Positions 32,150 to 44,158 of a DNA stretch of 64,000 bases are shown piece after piece. Below the pieces are notes generated by a model that saw only the letters and a program-made list of their open reading frames with translations, did no database searches and was not told the DNA's origin. The DNA is taken from assembly GCF_000687475.1 (NCBI RefSeq), contig NC_057319.1, positions 5,260,001 through 5,324,000 on the forward strand. The letters are read 5' to 3'. The DNA is from Ustilaginoidea virens. Lineage: Eukaryota > Ascomycota > Sordariomycetes > Hypocreales > Clavicipitaceae. Both the position numbers and the translations under genes were made by a program. Positions within the stretch are counted from its first letter, which is position 1, and the number at the start of each line of letters is the position of its first letter.

Positions 32150-34335
32150 TCATATCTTGAGAAAGTACTCGAGCATGGCAGGGTAGTTGGGAGTGCCCAG
32201 CCCGGTGACGGGGTCCCAGCCCCGGACGGCGGAGAAGCCCTTGTTCCCACAAGCGCTGGGCTTGGAGTCGCCGTCGGGGCCGCCCTTGGCCTGGTTTCCC
32301 TGGGTGACGTCGTTGAACATGGAGGGGTTCTTGTACAAGGCAGGGTTGGCGAACCCAATGGGCTTCTTTCCAGCCTTGATGCGCTCGTCGTTGATGCGGG
32401 TGAAAATGGCGGCAACCAGAGGAGCCGACATGGAGGTGCCGCCCGAGGTGGAAAACTTGCCGTTGACAACGATGACGGCCTTGTCGCCGAGGGCAGCTAC
32501 GTCGGGGTAGCCGCGGCCGGCGCGGTTGTAGATTCCGCCGGTGGTGGGGATCGTTCCGTTCTGCGTGGTGTAGGACTTGTATCCGGGGTCGTGCTTGGCC
32601 AGATACCTAGTTTTATCAACGCTCAGTAACTTGTTGAAGCCAAACCCCCCCCCCCCCCCCCGCCGACATTATTGCATAAAGAACACGTTGATGACTCACC
32701 CCGAGACGGCGTTGTTTTGGTAGTCGGGAATCGTCCAGATGTTGCTGAAGCCACCTCCGGATGAAAAGGTCTCGGTGGCAGCCTCCTGCCCGCTCGGCAG
32801 CAAAACGGTAGATCCAACCGTCGTCACATAGGGACAAGAAGCCTGTTCGCCGGGGGCGAAGATGTCCCTGTTGCTGCCCAAGCACGCGCCAGACCGTCGG
32901 GCGACACCATCATCTCCAGAAGCAAAGACGATGGATGAGCCCTGGAGCCCAAGCTTCAGAAACTCGTTGCATTGCCGCTGTGGCCATTAGCACCAATGCT
33001 CGCATGTCGGAGAGGGGGAATCATCCAGAAGCCCGAGGTTACGTACCTGGAGATAATTCGTCGGGTAGTCCGCCTCAGCGGTGCCGTACGAGAAGGAAAT
33101 CACGTTGGCCGGGGTAAACGTGCCGCACTGCTCATCCGGTGTGGCGCCGTCGACCGTGGGATCGTCACCGCCGTTTGAGCTGCAGTAGCTGCCGTCAACA
33201 GCATCGAGGAAAGTGTTGAAAATGTCGTTGTTCTGAGTGGCGGCCTGGTACAGCTCGGTCCCCTGCGGGTAAATGATGGGAATGGCAATCTCAAAGTCGA
33301 GGTCCGACTCGCCGCCAGCATCGCCTGGGTCCGCGGGGGCGGTGGCCCCGTCAATGAGGTCGATCTTGGGACCGGTTCCCTTGGGAATATTGGAGGCGTA
33401 CTTTGCATAGAACGCGTCCAGGTCGTCCTGGGAGAATTCGTCGTCGGCAGTTTCAAAGACTCCCAAACGATTCGACGGGTCGGACAAAGTGCCGTCCGTG
33501 ATGTTGTACTGTGCCTTGATGCATGCAGGGGTGATGTATTGGGAGCAGTGGGAGGTAGAGGCTAATAATACAAGCATGGTGAGCACTGGCAACGGAGACG
33601 TTGAAGAGGAGCAAAACGGGGCAGTCATACCAGGGTTAGCGGCGAGCAGCTGAGCAACTTGCTCGGGAAGCGCCACGTGTGGGCGGACGAGGCGGCCATC
33701 CCGCTTGGCGTTTTGCGAAGGCCGGGAAGTCTTGGACATGACAACACCAGGGGTAATGAAGTCGACGAGGGACGAAACTTCGTGCGGCAAAGTGTACTCG
33801 TCGGTACCAATGTGGGCATTTCGGCTCTGCACGTGGTCATACATGTGGTATTTCGTCTTGAGCATGGATTCCAGCTCGCCAACCGTAGCCCGGAAGTCAA
33901 TCCATCCCTTGCTCCGAGGGATGGTGATCTTGCTGGCGGAGACGCCAGACCTGACCAACCAGCTCTTGACGGCGTTGATGGAGCTCTCATCAGGGGCAAA
34001 CAGCCCGACCACTTCGTCTTTGGTGAGATGCTTGCCATACTTGGTAGACGAGGGGTCGGAACTATCATGTGTGTTAGCGATGGGAAAAAAAAGGCCGGGC
34101 TCTTCATCTCCGTCACATGTTTCAAAACTTACACCTCAACGAGATAGTCCATGCCGCGACTCAAGTTCCTTTGCTTCAAGGCAATGCGGACAGGAATCCT
34201 GGCCTGGGCATCAGCAGCCTCGCGCTTGATCCATCGCGGACTGACATGGCGCTTCTCGTGGACGATATTTGATGGGCCAGCTGGGGCGGCAACGGCGGCG
34301 GCAAAGAGGCCGTTGAGAACAAGACTAATCTTCAT
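32150..34335 (-). CDS. Secreted sedolisin (S53) serine-carboxyl protease, tripeptidyl-peptidase-like
   Basis: Exons on the minus strand are 34335-34133, 34061-33631, 33561-33047, 32977-32700 and 32606-32150, giving 627 residues with all phases consistent. A signal peptide (MKISLVLNGLFAAAVAAPAG) is followed by a pro-domain (about 30-195, with VGLFAPDESSINAVKSWL and YHMYDH) and the peptidase. The S53 catalytic residues are in place: Glu296 and Asp300 in GGESDLD, oxyanion Asp405 in FASGDDG, and Ser534 in SGGTSMSAP. The C-terminal Ca2+-site region (RGWDPVTGLGTPNYP) is present. The zymogen should self-activate at acidic pH and act outside the cell on peptides. A TATAAA box lies about 100 bp upstream. 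The intron before YLAKHDPG carries a C run of 18. Confidence 0.93.
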
Positions 34336-36514
34336 GCTAAACGAGAACGCTCAGATGCTCGCGGACTTTGCGTTGAACAGCTGATGCTGAGCAGAATGGA
34401 TATCCAGAACAATCAATAGGAAACACGATGCTGCCTTTATACATGTCCCAATGCTAGTAGGGATACCGTCATGTTCACAAACGAGAGCGTCATCTTGAGC
34501 TACAGCCAATGGCTTGGATCTCTTGTCGACATTCCCAAACGCATCTTTACCCCAGCTTCGAGTGGATGAGATGCTGCTAGCTTCCCCCACAATCAGTCAC
34601 GGAGTTGTAGAGTGCATCGCTGATGCTTTGGCTGACCTTCCCAGTCGGTTCGGACAAAAAAAGACCATAGTCAACTTCCAACCTGGGCTAGTACTTTCCT
34701 TATCATGGAAGGCCATTTCTGTATTGCTGCCTTTTGTTCGCATTGACTCGAGGATAGACGAGCAGAGACACTCTTTGCTGGGATACAAACATCGCTTGGC
34801 CATGGTTGGCAAAGAGTAGCCAAAGAGTAGCCATCTATCGTCCTAGCCTCGTGCAGATAAATACGGAAGCCGACGGCGATCAACGGCTTGGAATACGCAG
34901 TGCCAATGCGGCTTTTAGCAATCGCTCGCAAGATACCGACGGAAAGTATCTAATCATTGCCCATAATGGAACAAGGCGGACTTTAGACCTCGAGTGATAC
35001 GCTTCCACGATTACGCTTCGCTCCTTGGGGCCAAAGTGTGAGCGAGTACAAGGCCTCCGTGGAATTGTTAGTTGGCCAGCCGAAATGCACGGTGGAAACA
35101 TGAAAGAGCTTGTGCCATGATTCGGACAGGAGAGCAGATGCGGAGCGTCGTCCGCACGAGAATTGCTCCTTGTGGCGAGTGGCGAATGGACAATTGTAAA
35201 TCTGCATGAAATGGCTTGGGCCTCGGATCCCTGTCACAGGTTCGGGTCCACGCTGCAAGGAGAGCAAGCGCGGACTTCATCTGTCTTAAGCATACCTATT
35301 AGGGTGTCGATCAGAGTTCGTGGCGTGACGTCAGCCCAACCGGCGTCATGTTCGTCCATAGTCACGGGCAGACTAGGGCCACGCAGCATTGATGAGAGAG
35401 AATTCGATTGTAGGCAACATTATACTGCACCTACTAGAGGAAGCCAATTACTGTCGTCGGTTCGGAGCAAACGACAAAGGTACCGAGGCCTGGGCCATAC
35501 CAGCTGCCATTCGAGGACAATGCGTCGTAGAAATGCCCCAGATACATAGTACCTGTGTCTGGCGCATCAACGAGGCTACCGAAAGTTTTCGGCTAGGCCT
35601 AGGCAGGGACTCGTCCGGGGAAGGCCGCCGTTTACTGCCGCGGTTCGGTGCTTGCAGCGGCGGGCTCCTCAACACTTGCATTATCGCGCAATGCAACGAG
35701 GGAATGTCGCATTAGCTTAGCAGACAGCAATAGGAAGGTACGCCGGTTAAATCGGGACGCTGGCGCACTAGACCCGGCTAGCTCGCGCGTGGAAGACCTC
35801 TTTCGCCCGTTGAAGCAAGTGTTCGTGCCGTTGGGCAGGGTTTGACGATGCCGAGAAGCCGAGAATCACGGTGGCTTGGAGGAGTCGATATGAACTTGAG
35901 GTGCTGTTTGGGATTTTGTTGGTGGTGGCACTGGCACATCACGTGCTGCAGCCGAGGAAGGTTGAAGCCTGGAAGGAAGACGGACGTTGGACGTTGGCAG
36001 CAATTACGGATGATAAACCACGGATGATTTCCAAGCTGCAACAGCGTCACACTCCGGAGTCCGGATCCCTCCCCATGCAACTGGGATATAATTGGATGGC
36101 ACCCGTATAGCGAATTCACCGAGCTGGTCGGGGCCGGGTTCCTTAACGACCGGGCCAGGTGACGAGGACGGATACCGGCTAGATGCTCCGCTGCTGACGA
36201 TGGACGACACGACGGCGACGTTACGCTTCCCCAAACGCTGCGGCCTTGTGGCCGAGTGAAAACCTCCGACTTGGCGAGCGAGAGAGCGAAAGGCTCGAGT
36301 CATGCAGGTCAAGAGGGCTCGGCTTGGGTTTCGAGCTGTTGGCCAGGTGAAGCAAGCATCTGCATGTGCACTGGCGATGTACGTTTAGCAAACACACAGT
36401 GCGCCCGCACAGTGAACCCCCCCCCCAAATGAGTGAATTCTCTGGTCATTTCATCGTTTTGCGAAATTGCCGCGTCTCAGCGACTCACCATCGCGTCCAT
36501 CCCCCATCTTCATC
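34336..36514. other. Spacer between divergent protease and phosphatase genes
   Basis: About 2.2 kb. The first 150 bp is the protease promoter. 34500-36400 has no frame longer than about 130 codons and none with recognisable similarity. A C run lies at 36417-36425, shortly before the phosphatase start. Nothing else is seen. Confidence 0.5.
34436..34441 (-). promoter_or_regulatory. TATA box of the S53 protease gene
   Basis: TATAAA on the minus strand, 101 bp upstream of the ATG, which is a usual distance in fungi. Confidence 0.5.
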
Positions 36515-37486
36515 ATGACCGCCTTCATCCCATGGTTCCAGACCAGAATCCCCGACTCGCACTCCGCCCTCAGATCCATCATTCCCTCCCTCCTCCACAG
36601 CATCTCTGAAATAGCCGTCTCCCTTCGCACCGCTCGCCACGTCTCCCTCGTCGGCACAGCCAACGCCTTTGGTGACGACCAGCTCAATGTCGACGTAACA
36701 GCCGAGAACATCATTCGCGCATGCCTCGCCACATGTCCTTCTGTCGTCGCGGCCAGCAGTGAGGAAGACCCGGTCGAAAGGCCAGTTCATGCCTCCAGTG
36801 CGGACTCCTCGCAACAGTACGCGGTTGCATTTGATCCACTAGATGGAAGTTCCATCATCGCCCCCAACTGGAGCGTCGGCACCATCATCGGCATCTGGCA
36901 AGGGGCATCAGCCCTCCTCCAGGTTCCCTCGCGTAAGCAAATCGCCTCGATATTGGGCGTCTACGGACCGCGCACTACAGCCATTGTGGCGGTCAGAATC
37001 CCGGGCACCGAGACACTCTGTTTCGAAATCGGCCTCTCCGATGGCGGCGTCAAAGACTACCACGTTGTTCGTGAGTCGCTGCGGTTATCCTCTCCACCTT
37101 TCAGCATTCGGTACTTTGCGCCCGCAAACCTGAGAGCAGCGGCAGACGACCAGAGGTATCTTGAGTTGGTGACGCACTTCATCCAGGAAAAGTACACTCT
37201 CAGGTACAGCGGCGGATTGGTCCCGGATGTGGTGCATACGCTGGTCAAGGGCCAAGGGGTGTACCTGTCTCCCGTGACGCGGCAGAGCAAAGCCAAACTG
37301 CGCAAGCTGTTCGAGTTGTTCCCCGTTGCTTTAGTGATTGAAGCTGCGGGGGGTAAAGCAATTGATCCTTTGGATGGGTCGGATATTCTTTCCAGAGGGG
37401 CGGGTCAATGCGATGAACGAGGGGGGCTGGTTTGCGGCAACGTGGAGGATGTTGAGCTTGCCGTGGAAAAGCTTTCCGTTCACTGA
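36515..37486 (+). CDS. Fructose-1,6-/sedoheptulose-1,7-bisphosphatase family phosphatase
   Basis: Mg2+-dependent sugar-bisphosphatase fold; single exon, 323 residues. Metal-site motifs are SSEED (about 81-85) and FDPLDGSSI (about 106-114), followed by NWSVGTIIGIW, which looks more like SBPase than like cytosolic FBPase. RYSGGLVPDVVHTL and the C-terminal EAAGGKAIDPLDG complete the substrate site. Filamentous fungi commonly carry such an SBPase-like protein besides gluconeogenic FBPase; the substrate here cannot be decided from sequence alone. An upstream in-frame ATG at 36467 would add 16 residues. The gene ends 159 bp from the convergent NRPS-like gene. Confidence 0.85.
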   Translation: MTAFIPWFQTRIPDSHSALRSIIPSLLHSISEIAVSLRTARHVSLVGTANAFGDDQLNVDVTAENIIRACLATCPSVVAASSEEDPVERPVHASSADSSQQYAVAFDPLDGSSIIAPNWSVGTIIGIWQGASALLQVPSRKQIASILGVYGPRTTAIVAVRIPGTETLCFEIGLSDGGVKDYHVVRESLRLSSPPFSIRYFAPANLRAAADDQRYLELVTHFIQEKYTLRYSGGLVPDVVHTLVKGQGVYLSPVTRQSKAKLRKLFELFPVALVIEAAGGKAIDPLDGSDILSRGAGQCDERGGLVCGNVEDVELAVEKLSVH

Positions 37487-37645
37487 AATCTCCTGGATCA
37501 CGCAACGGATGAAGCAGCTCTCCGGACTTGTTGAAAAGAATGGTATTAAAAAAAAAGAAAAAGATAAAAAGGAAAGCAAATTACGCTACTCGACTCGGTG
37601 CCAACGCTATTTGGTATTCCCCTCTCTTCCACGCATCTCCGTCAA

Positions 37646-40600
37646 TCAGTACCCCCACTGAGAGCACCAATTCTGCATCAGCTGCGGCGTAACGGGGCCC
37701 ATATTTGCCGCCGTCCGACTCTGACTCTCCAGCCTTGTCGTCTCGAAACGGGTGCTTTCTATCCCGGCCTTTTGGCCAGCGGCAAACCCTCGATACGTGT
37801 CCAACAACTTGATGGCCGGGTTCTTGTCGATGTTGGAAACATCAGTCGCGCTCTTCTCCAGCGTGGAGATCCACTCTTCCGTGCTGACCAGCTCGCGTAT
37901 GCGTCCACCGTAAAAGTCTTTGACGACAACGGCCAAGTCTGGCCATTTGACTGCTCGGGGGTTGGTGCAGTTGAAATACCCGCTTATATCGGACACCTCC
38001 TTCCCTTGGGTGATTCCGGCAATGTCCAAGATGATTCCAGCAACGTCTTCAACCGCCATCCATTCCACCACGTCCAACGGGCCAAGATTCACGGGGAGAA
38101 TGCCCAGATGAACAGAACTAGCAATCATGCTGGGTATCATTTCCTGCAAGTTCCACCTTCCTTTTGCGCGGCGCGATCCGGCGACTTGCCCAACCCGGAT
38201 TGAGGCTGCCGGGACACCAGACTGCTCTGCGGCGGCGTCGAGAATCAAGCTTGCTGCCAGCTTGGACATGCCGTAGCCCATCTGCGCCAAGGCAGGATCT
38301 GTGAGTTGAACCTCGGGGACCTTTCCAGACGCAGAGTTCCAGTTCATCGTTGTACCGATGGAGGACACGAAGATGATGGGAACTTGCTTCACGGCCGCAC
38401 TTGAAAAGTCTACGAGGTGTCTCACGCCCCGAACAAACGGTTCGAATACCCGGACGTTCATCTTGAAGTTGACTGGCCAGGCGTTGTGAACGATGCGATC
38501 GGCCGTGTCGAGCAGTCGCTTGTACCTGGCTTCTCCCAGTCCCAGATCAGGTTTGGAGAGGTCGGAGCTGAGAAACTCGACCTTGGAAAAGTCGGTGCCG
38601 AGGACACGCTCACTGCTCACATGTGGCTGTCTGGATTCGCCGCCGTCCTGGCCGCGATTCAGGGCAATCACTGACTTGACGTGCGGCAACTGGCAGAGCA
38701 CGTCCAACATGTAAGCTCCGAGGGAGCCGGTACTGCCGGTGAGGATGACTGTCTGTCCTTGATCCAACGGCTTGGGCTTCCCGGCCCTGGGAAGGGGCAG
38801 GTTCTCCGTATATGTTGAAACCAACTGCTGCCACGTGGCCGCTTCACTCGGTTCAGACTCGGACGCGCCATCCCCATGAACCAAGGCGTAAAGATACCTG
38901 GCAAGCTGACCAGGCGACGGGTTCGCATAAATAGCGCGAGGCGCAACAGCAGCGTCGTCGACGGCTACCCCCGCTGCGCGAAAGCCTACTCTCAACGCTC
39001 TGGACAGGTTCATCACCTGAAGCGAATCGACTCCGGCAGTGAAAAAATCCGTGTTGGGCTCCAAGCCTCTGGCACCGATCTTGTCCAGCATCGCCACGAT
39101 GGACTCGAGCACCGCTTCCTCGGTGTCGAGCTTCATAGCCTGGTGGTTTCCGGCGCCAGCAGCTTCGGCTTTCCGGTACATATCGTCAATACGCTGCTCA
39201 TACGCCCGAACTGCCGCCACTCTCTGGACAGTTCCCTTTTCAGCACGTGGGAACGGTACATCAGGGTCGGAAAGAGCCACGAGCTCGCGAGGGATGCGTC
39301 CATGAGCGACCGTCTCTTTGTTGAGTTGCTCAATCACGGGCCAGACGTTTTCCATAAAGCTGTCCGCCTCCTCCTTCGATTTCGGGTGCGTGTGCGGTTC
39401 CAAGAGCAAGGCTGGTTGGAATCGATTGTGTCCGACGACCAAAGCAGCCTTGACTTGGGGGTGATTGGAGACTCCGTCTTCAATCGTAACGGGATTGAGT
39501 TTCTCGCCGTTTGAAAAGACAATTACATTGTCAGCCCGTCCTTGGTGGATCCAGTGGTCCTTGAGCGTGGGATGCGGCCGAAACAAGTCCCCGGTAGAGA
39601 AGACGGTCAGGTCGGGGAAGGCGTAAAACGCTGGTTGATCGAGCGGGTCGTTGGGATCCTTGCGGCGAACGGTCAGCTCGAATAAGTTGTTGGCCGGGTC
39701 GTACGGTCGCCATTCAGCACCCATTACTTGGCTGTTGAAGATGAAGTACTGCCAAAGCGTAGGATCCGGCTGGTGAAAGAGAGCATACGGCATGAATCTG
39801 GAAAAAGAGCATTAGTCGAACGAGTATGAGAGGATGAGCGACAGCCAAGGGGTAGGGGAGCCAACGCACTCGGTAGAAGAAATGCCGTTGATTAGCTGGA
39901 CACCGTGTTTGACAAGGTTGTCGCCCACCGTCTTGGCCAAGTTGCCTGACCACAGAGGCACGTATCAGCAAAAAAAAATTATTTCTCCTTTATTTTTCCT
40001 TTTTATTTTTTTGCTGTTTTTCTGTTTTTCGCCTTTGCGTTCCCCACACGAGCATCTCCCAGTTATGACTTACCTCCACCAAAGGCAAGCGCTGCCAGCT
40101 TCTCGAGTGCCTCTCTGCCGTGTTCCATCATGGCCAGCTCTTCGATAAGGGAGGGCGGCAGAACGGCTCCATCAGCCCCGGCATGCTCGAGACACTCCAA
40201 GACCAAATCTGGCGTTATAGGCCGATCCGCAGGTGGCAAAGCCGCAGGAACACCATAGTATATGGGAAAGGGAAGAACGGCGCTGAAGAGGCCCCCCATG
40301 TGGAATGGCGGAAAGGGGGAAAACAGCTTGGTGGTTGCGTCGGCCAATTTTTTCATGAAGAAGTCCCCGCCGCGAAAACTAGGCAAGCCCCTGAACTTGT
40401 CGGCCAGGGCCATGCTGCCCTGCTTGACGGTGATGGGTTTCGGGAGGCCGGTCGAGCCGCTGGTGTGCAGGACGACGATGGGGTCGAAGCGAGCTTCCTC
40501 GAAGGACTTTTGGTACGGGAAGCGCTGGGGCGGTGCGTCGAGCCACTCTCGGAGAGAGGGGACGGCCCAAGCGGCCATGGCGCGTTCGCGAGTCCACGGC

Positions 40601-41037
40601 TCGACGGTGGGCTGGAACGAGTCGGCGTACCAGACGTGGTGGCAGTCGGTGGCTTGGAGCAGGGAGAGATGGGCCTGGAGGCTGTTTCTCGGGGACAGCA
40701 GCAGGGCTCGGCAGCCGGCCTTGACGGCGGCGAGGACGACGATGCCGTAGCGCACGTCGAAGGGACCGACGTAGGCGAGGGTGGGGAAGGCGGCCGGGCT
40801 GTCCTTTTTGACGGTGGCGGCGATGAGGTGCGCCACGTGGTTGATGGCGTTGGCGAGCTCGCCGAACGTGACGGGGGCCCAGCCGTCCCGAGGGTGGCGG
40901 GAGACGGGCTGGAAGACGTAAGGGCGAGTAGGGTCGGCGGCGGCGATTTCGTCGACGAGAACGGGCAAGAGCCGCGAGTCGTTCGAGGGCATGTCGTCCG
41001 AGGGCATGTCGTCCGAGGGCATGTCGTCCGAGGGCAT
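37646..41037 (-). CDS. NRPS-like adenylate-forming reductase (A-T-R)
   Basis: Expected to adenylate a carboxylic acid, load it on its own carrier domain and release it reductively as aldehyde or alcohol. Exons on the minus strand are 41037-40074, 39945-39870 and 39797-37646, giving 1063 residues. Adenylation domain, about 20-560: VLHTSGSTGLPKP (core A3), NGISSTE (A5), FSTGDLF (A7) and SNGEKLNP (A10). Thiolation domain: DFFTAGVDSLQVM with the phosphopantetheine Ser, about 650. Thioester-reductase domain, about 720-1050: VILTGSTGSLGAYM for NADPH and YGMSKLAASL with the Tyr-x3-Lys pair. There is no condensation domain. The N-terminus is MPSDD repeated four times by a 15-bp DNA repeat, so several in-frame starts exist. 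No tailoring enzymes of a classical cluster flank it. Confidence 0.92.
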
Positions 41038-41046
41038 GTCGTCCGA
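40983..41046. repeat. 15-bp coding minisatellite at the NRPS-like start
   Basis: Just over four near-perfect units of GGCATGTCGTCCGAG, encoding MPSDD repeats on the minus strand. Unit gain or loss keeps frame and leaves a start codon each time. Confidence 0.9.
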
Positions 41047-42189
41047 GGTCAGCTTGTCGACGTGGTTTGGTTGTGGAGTGCAGGAATGTCAATCGAGTGT
41101 CTAGACAAGAGTGCTGAAACAAGAGTGTCTATGGATTCGGGGTGGGAAGAGGCGAGGACTGTGATGCTGGTATATACGATGTTTGTCTGCATCTGTGAAA
41201 CAACGGCTCCTGCAGCACATTGAGTCCATATATACACAGGTGTACTCGGCATGGACTGCCAAGTCAGCAAGCGATATGCCATGCTGCGATAATCTACGTC
41301 ATATGGACAGAAACCCCGACGGCGCGAACCGGCTGATGCGGCAAATAATGGACTGCGTCGAACGGACTTGGTCCAACGGACTTTTATGTCGACCGGACGG
41401 ACCTGCGTCGAGCGGACTTGGCCGAGCGCGCCAACCGCAGCACGAAGCAGGCAGCACCAAGCACCAAGCCACGAAGCCACGAAGCCCACGCAGCCACGCA
41501 GCTCCCAAGCAATGCTGCATCAAGCAATAAGCACCAAGCACGCAACGCCGGCCGCCCAGGCCAACCAGACGCGCCGCTGCGTCCTCCGCGCCCCCCGAAG
41601 ATGCCCGCCCAAGGGGGGGGGTGCCTCGGTGCCCAGCGCAGGCGCGAAACGCCGAGCCTGCAGCGCCGCCCCGCCAGCTTCGGCATTTGCACTCGCTGTT
41701 GTCTAGCTTCGCGCCAGTCAGGGGTCGCGCACCCCTGTCCAGGGGAGGGACCCCGTTCTCGGCCGGCCAGCCAGCAAGCACTCGGGATGGCTGCAAAAGG
41801 GGGGGGGGGGGGGGTTTTCGCTCGGCGGTCCAGCCTGGTGGGTCGGTTTCCAGACGCTTTGGTCGGCTGGTTGGGCGGACCGCCCAGGCAAGGAAGGGCT
41901 GGGTTGGGGACGCAGACGGACCTTTGCGACAAGGGGGGGTCGCCGTGCGAGGCTGCTGCTGCCGGTGCCGACGGAGGTGATGTCGGCCGAGGGCTGAGGG
42001 CATCGCGGGACGGGTGGCGTGCGTGGCGGGCGCGACGAGTCGTCAGGCCAAAAGGGGGAGGGGGGTTGCGAGGAGGCCGTGGGTTGTCATTTGCTTTCGA
42101 TGGCCCGGCTGGAGCGCACTCGACGGGCGTGAGGGGACGCGTTCTTGCCTCTGCGTCTGCCTCGCCTGCCTGGAGCCGCGGGTGGGCCG
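41038..42189. other. GC-rich spacer
   Basis: About 1.15 kb. Long frames on both strands are GC-driven and contain Pro/Arg/Ala runs with no recognisable domain. G runs lie at 41616, 41800-41814 and 41934. 41340-41440 has imperfect repeats of GTCGA-CGGAC-like words. Confidence 0.5.
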
Positions 42190-42293
42190 TCACAGCTTCG
42201 CCCCAGCATACCCATACCCATCCAGTCCGTCAACGATGCCATCCACGGTCCTCAAGACCCATTCCAGCCCCTCGTCGCTCGCCAACCAGCGCA

Positions 42294-42325
<32 letters not shown>

Positions 42326-43175
42326 TCCTCGCACGCGCCGTCCTCAAACGCCTTGCGCAGCCCGAAAACATGCGACAGGACCTGCGGCCCGACGCCCGTC
42401 TGCGCCCTCAGGCAAGCAATCGCCACCAGGGACGTCAGCACCCTGCCCGTGCGCGCCAGCGACCCGCCCCCCGCCGGATCCGCACCCGCACTCGGACCCG
42501 GCCCCGGATCCGACAGCAGCGGCCCGTAATGGCTGCCCAGTATATGCACCGGCAGGTCCGGGTGCGCCCGCGCCAGCTTGTCGACGAGCTTCCGCCCAAA
42601 GGGCGCGTAGATGGAGTCCCACAGCCGCCGGCCGCGGCTCGCCACGCCGTCCAGCCCGCGCGGCGTGGGCGTGCGCGACGGCGCCGAGGCCAGGCGCGCG
42701 ACCACCCCGTCGGGCAGGGCGGCGCGGAACGCGACCAGGCAGTTGATTGTGCGGGGGATGCCGTTGAACGAGACGCACTTGAGGCCGACTTCGCGCATCA
42801 GCTCCGCCAGCTGGGCCAGCTGGGCCAGCGGCGCCTCGTGGCCGCCCGCGCCGCAGGCCGAGGCGGCGACGGCGTGCAGCACCGGCAGGGCGTCGGGCGC
42901 GTTGCGCGTCAGCGTGGCGGCCGTCTTGGCGGGTCGGCAGGGGGTCAGCTCGGAAGAAAGCCCGGCAGCGGAGAGGGAGGGCGGCCAAGAAAGGGGGGGG
43001 GGTGAAAGAAACGCACCGAGATGGCGAGCCATGGCCGGGTTCCCAGCTCGCGCGCTGCGGCGTCCCGCGCGATGCGCTCGTACACGTCGCGGATGCCGGG
43101 CGGCGCGGGGGTAGGGCCCGGGCGCGCAAACGGCGCGTTGATGAGCGCCTTGAGCGAGGGGGGCAGCTTGGACAT
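42190..43175 (-). CDS. AhpD-like / carboxymuconolactone-decarboxylase-like protein
   Basis: Exons on the minus strand are 43175-43017 and 42924-42190, giving 297 residues. The body resembles the fungal AhpD-like helical family: VYERIARDAAARELG, RPWLAIS then TAATLTRNAPDALPVL, and the signature LKCVSFNGIPRTINCL. The Cys-x-x-Cys redox pair of true AhpD is not evident; a single Cys occupies that strand, so peroxidase activity is uncertain. A (GD)5 run near the C-terminus is encoded by a CCGTCG hexamer repeat (about 42297-42330). The intron contains a long C/G run. The gene starts within 200 bp of GC-rich promoter DNA with no TATA box. Confidence 0.7.
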
Positions 43176-44158
43176 TTGGCGGCGAGGATTGCTTTCATCG
43201 GGCGGCGTGACGGGACAAAGGACGTGACGTCGAGGCCGATGATGTCGGCCCGGGGGAACGTGTCACGTGCCTCAGGCAATCTGCGGATTACTCGGCAAGA
43301 CTCGGCAAGACTTGGCAAGGCATGGGAGTACGTACTCCTGCCGTGGTTCCTAGGCTTTGCCACGCTTCGATTTCAAAATCTACAAAAGCGCAATCCATCC
43401 GCCAGATGGTCATTGTCGCACGGCGACAGGTTTCGGCCGTGCAGAAACATACATTGCACAGCGTCAGGAGGGCCAAACAACATTCCGCGAATCACGCAGT
43501 CAGTGCCGGGTGCGAAACGCAGCAGCATATTTATACGAGAAAAGGAAGATTGCTGACCATCAAAAGCTGGTAAAGGGGAAGATGTATCTAGCTACGTATT
43601 CCAGGCCCTGACACGCCAGGCTGCTAGCAGCACGACGTATACGGCTGGCAACCCGCCGGCTGGTCAAGCCGTGCGCAAAAAAAACGGCACAGGGGCTGCT
43701 CAAGCAAAGCATCAAACGGGTATCGAACATGGCCCCTCAACACCGGGTACAAATCCCGAAGGCGACGATGGAGACTCCAGCGCGTGTGCGAGATATACGC
43801 TCATGCTTTCGGAGCCTACCCTCTGCCGGTTCTGTGGCGCTCTTAAAAAGGCACGACAGCCTCGTGATGACTTGTCCAACCAGGTTCATCTCCGAGGAGC
43901 CGCGATGCAGCCGTCCACGCTGACGACGTCTCCAACCGCCAAAGGGGGGCATGGGTCTTCCCCGCCGAGGCCCTGCGCGGGTGCCAACCTAGCCGACCGC
44001 TGCTCCAGCAGCGCGACCCGTGGCACAGCAGAAACTGAGGGCAGCAGCCTGTCTCGCATGCACACTTTGGGCCCGGTACAGAACGGGCATGGCCAGAGTC
44101 CCAGAGTTTCCAGATTCCCCCCGGGGGATGATAGCGCCTGGGGTACGGAGTATGTGTT
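43176..44158. other. Spacer
   Basis: About 1 kb. It contains an ACGTGTCACGTG-like palindromic stretch near 43255-43270 and GGAGTACGTACTCC at 43325-43338. Frames are short and unremarkable. Confidence 0.5.

Noticed and set aside
41418..42746. 442-codon plus-strand frame
   Set aside because: Arg/Pro/Ala-rich low complexity, spanning poly-G and the antisense of the AhpD-like gene.
42344..43363. 339-codon minus-strand frame overlapping the AhpD-like gene
   Set aside because: Frame-shifted shadow of the conserved AhpD-like frame.
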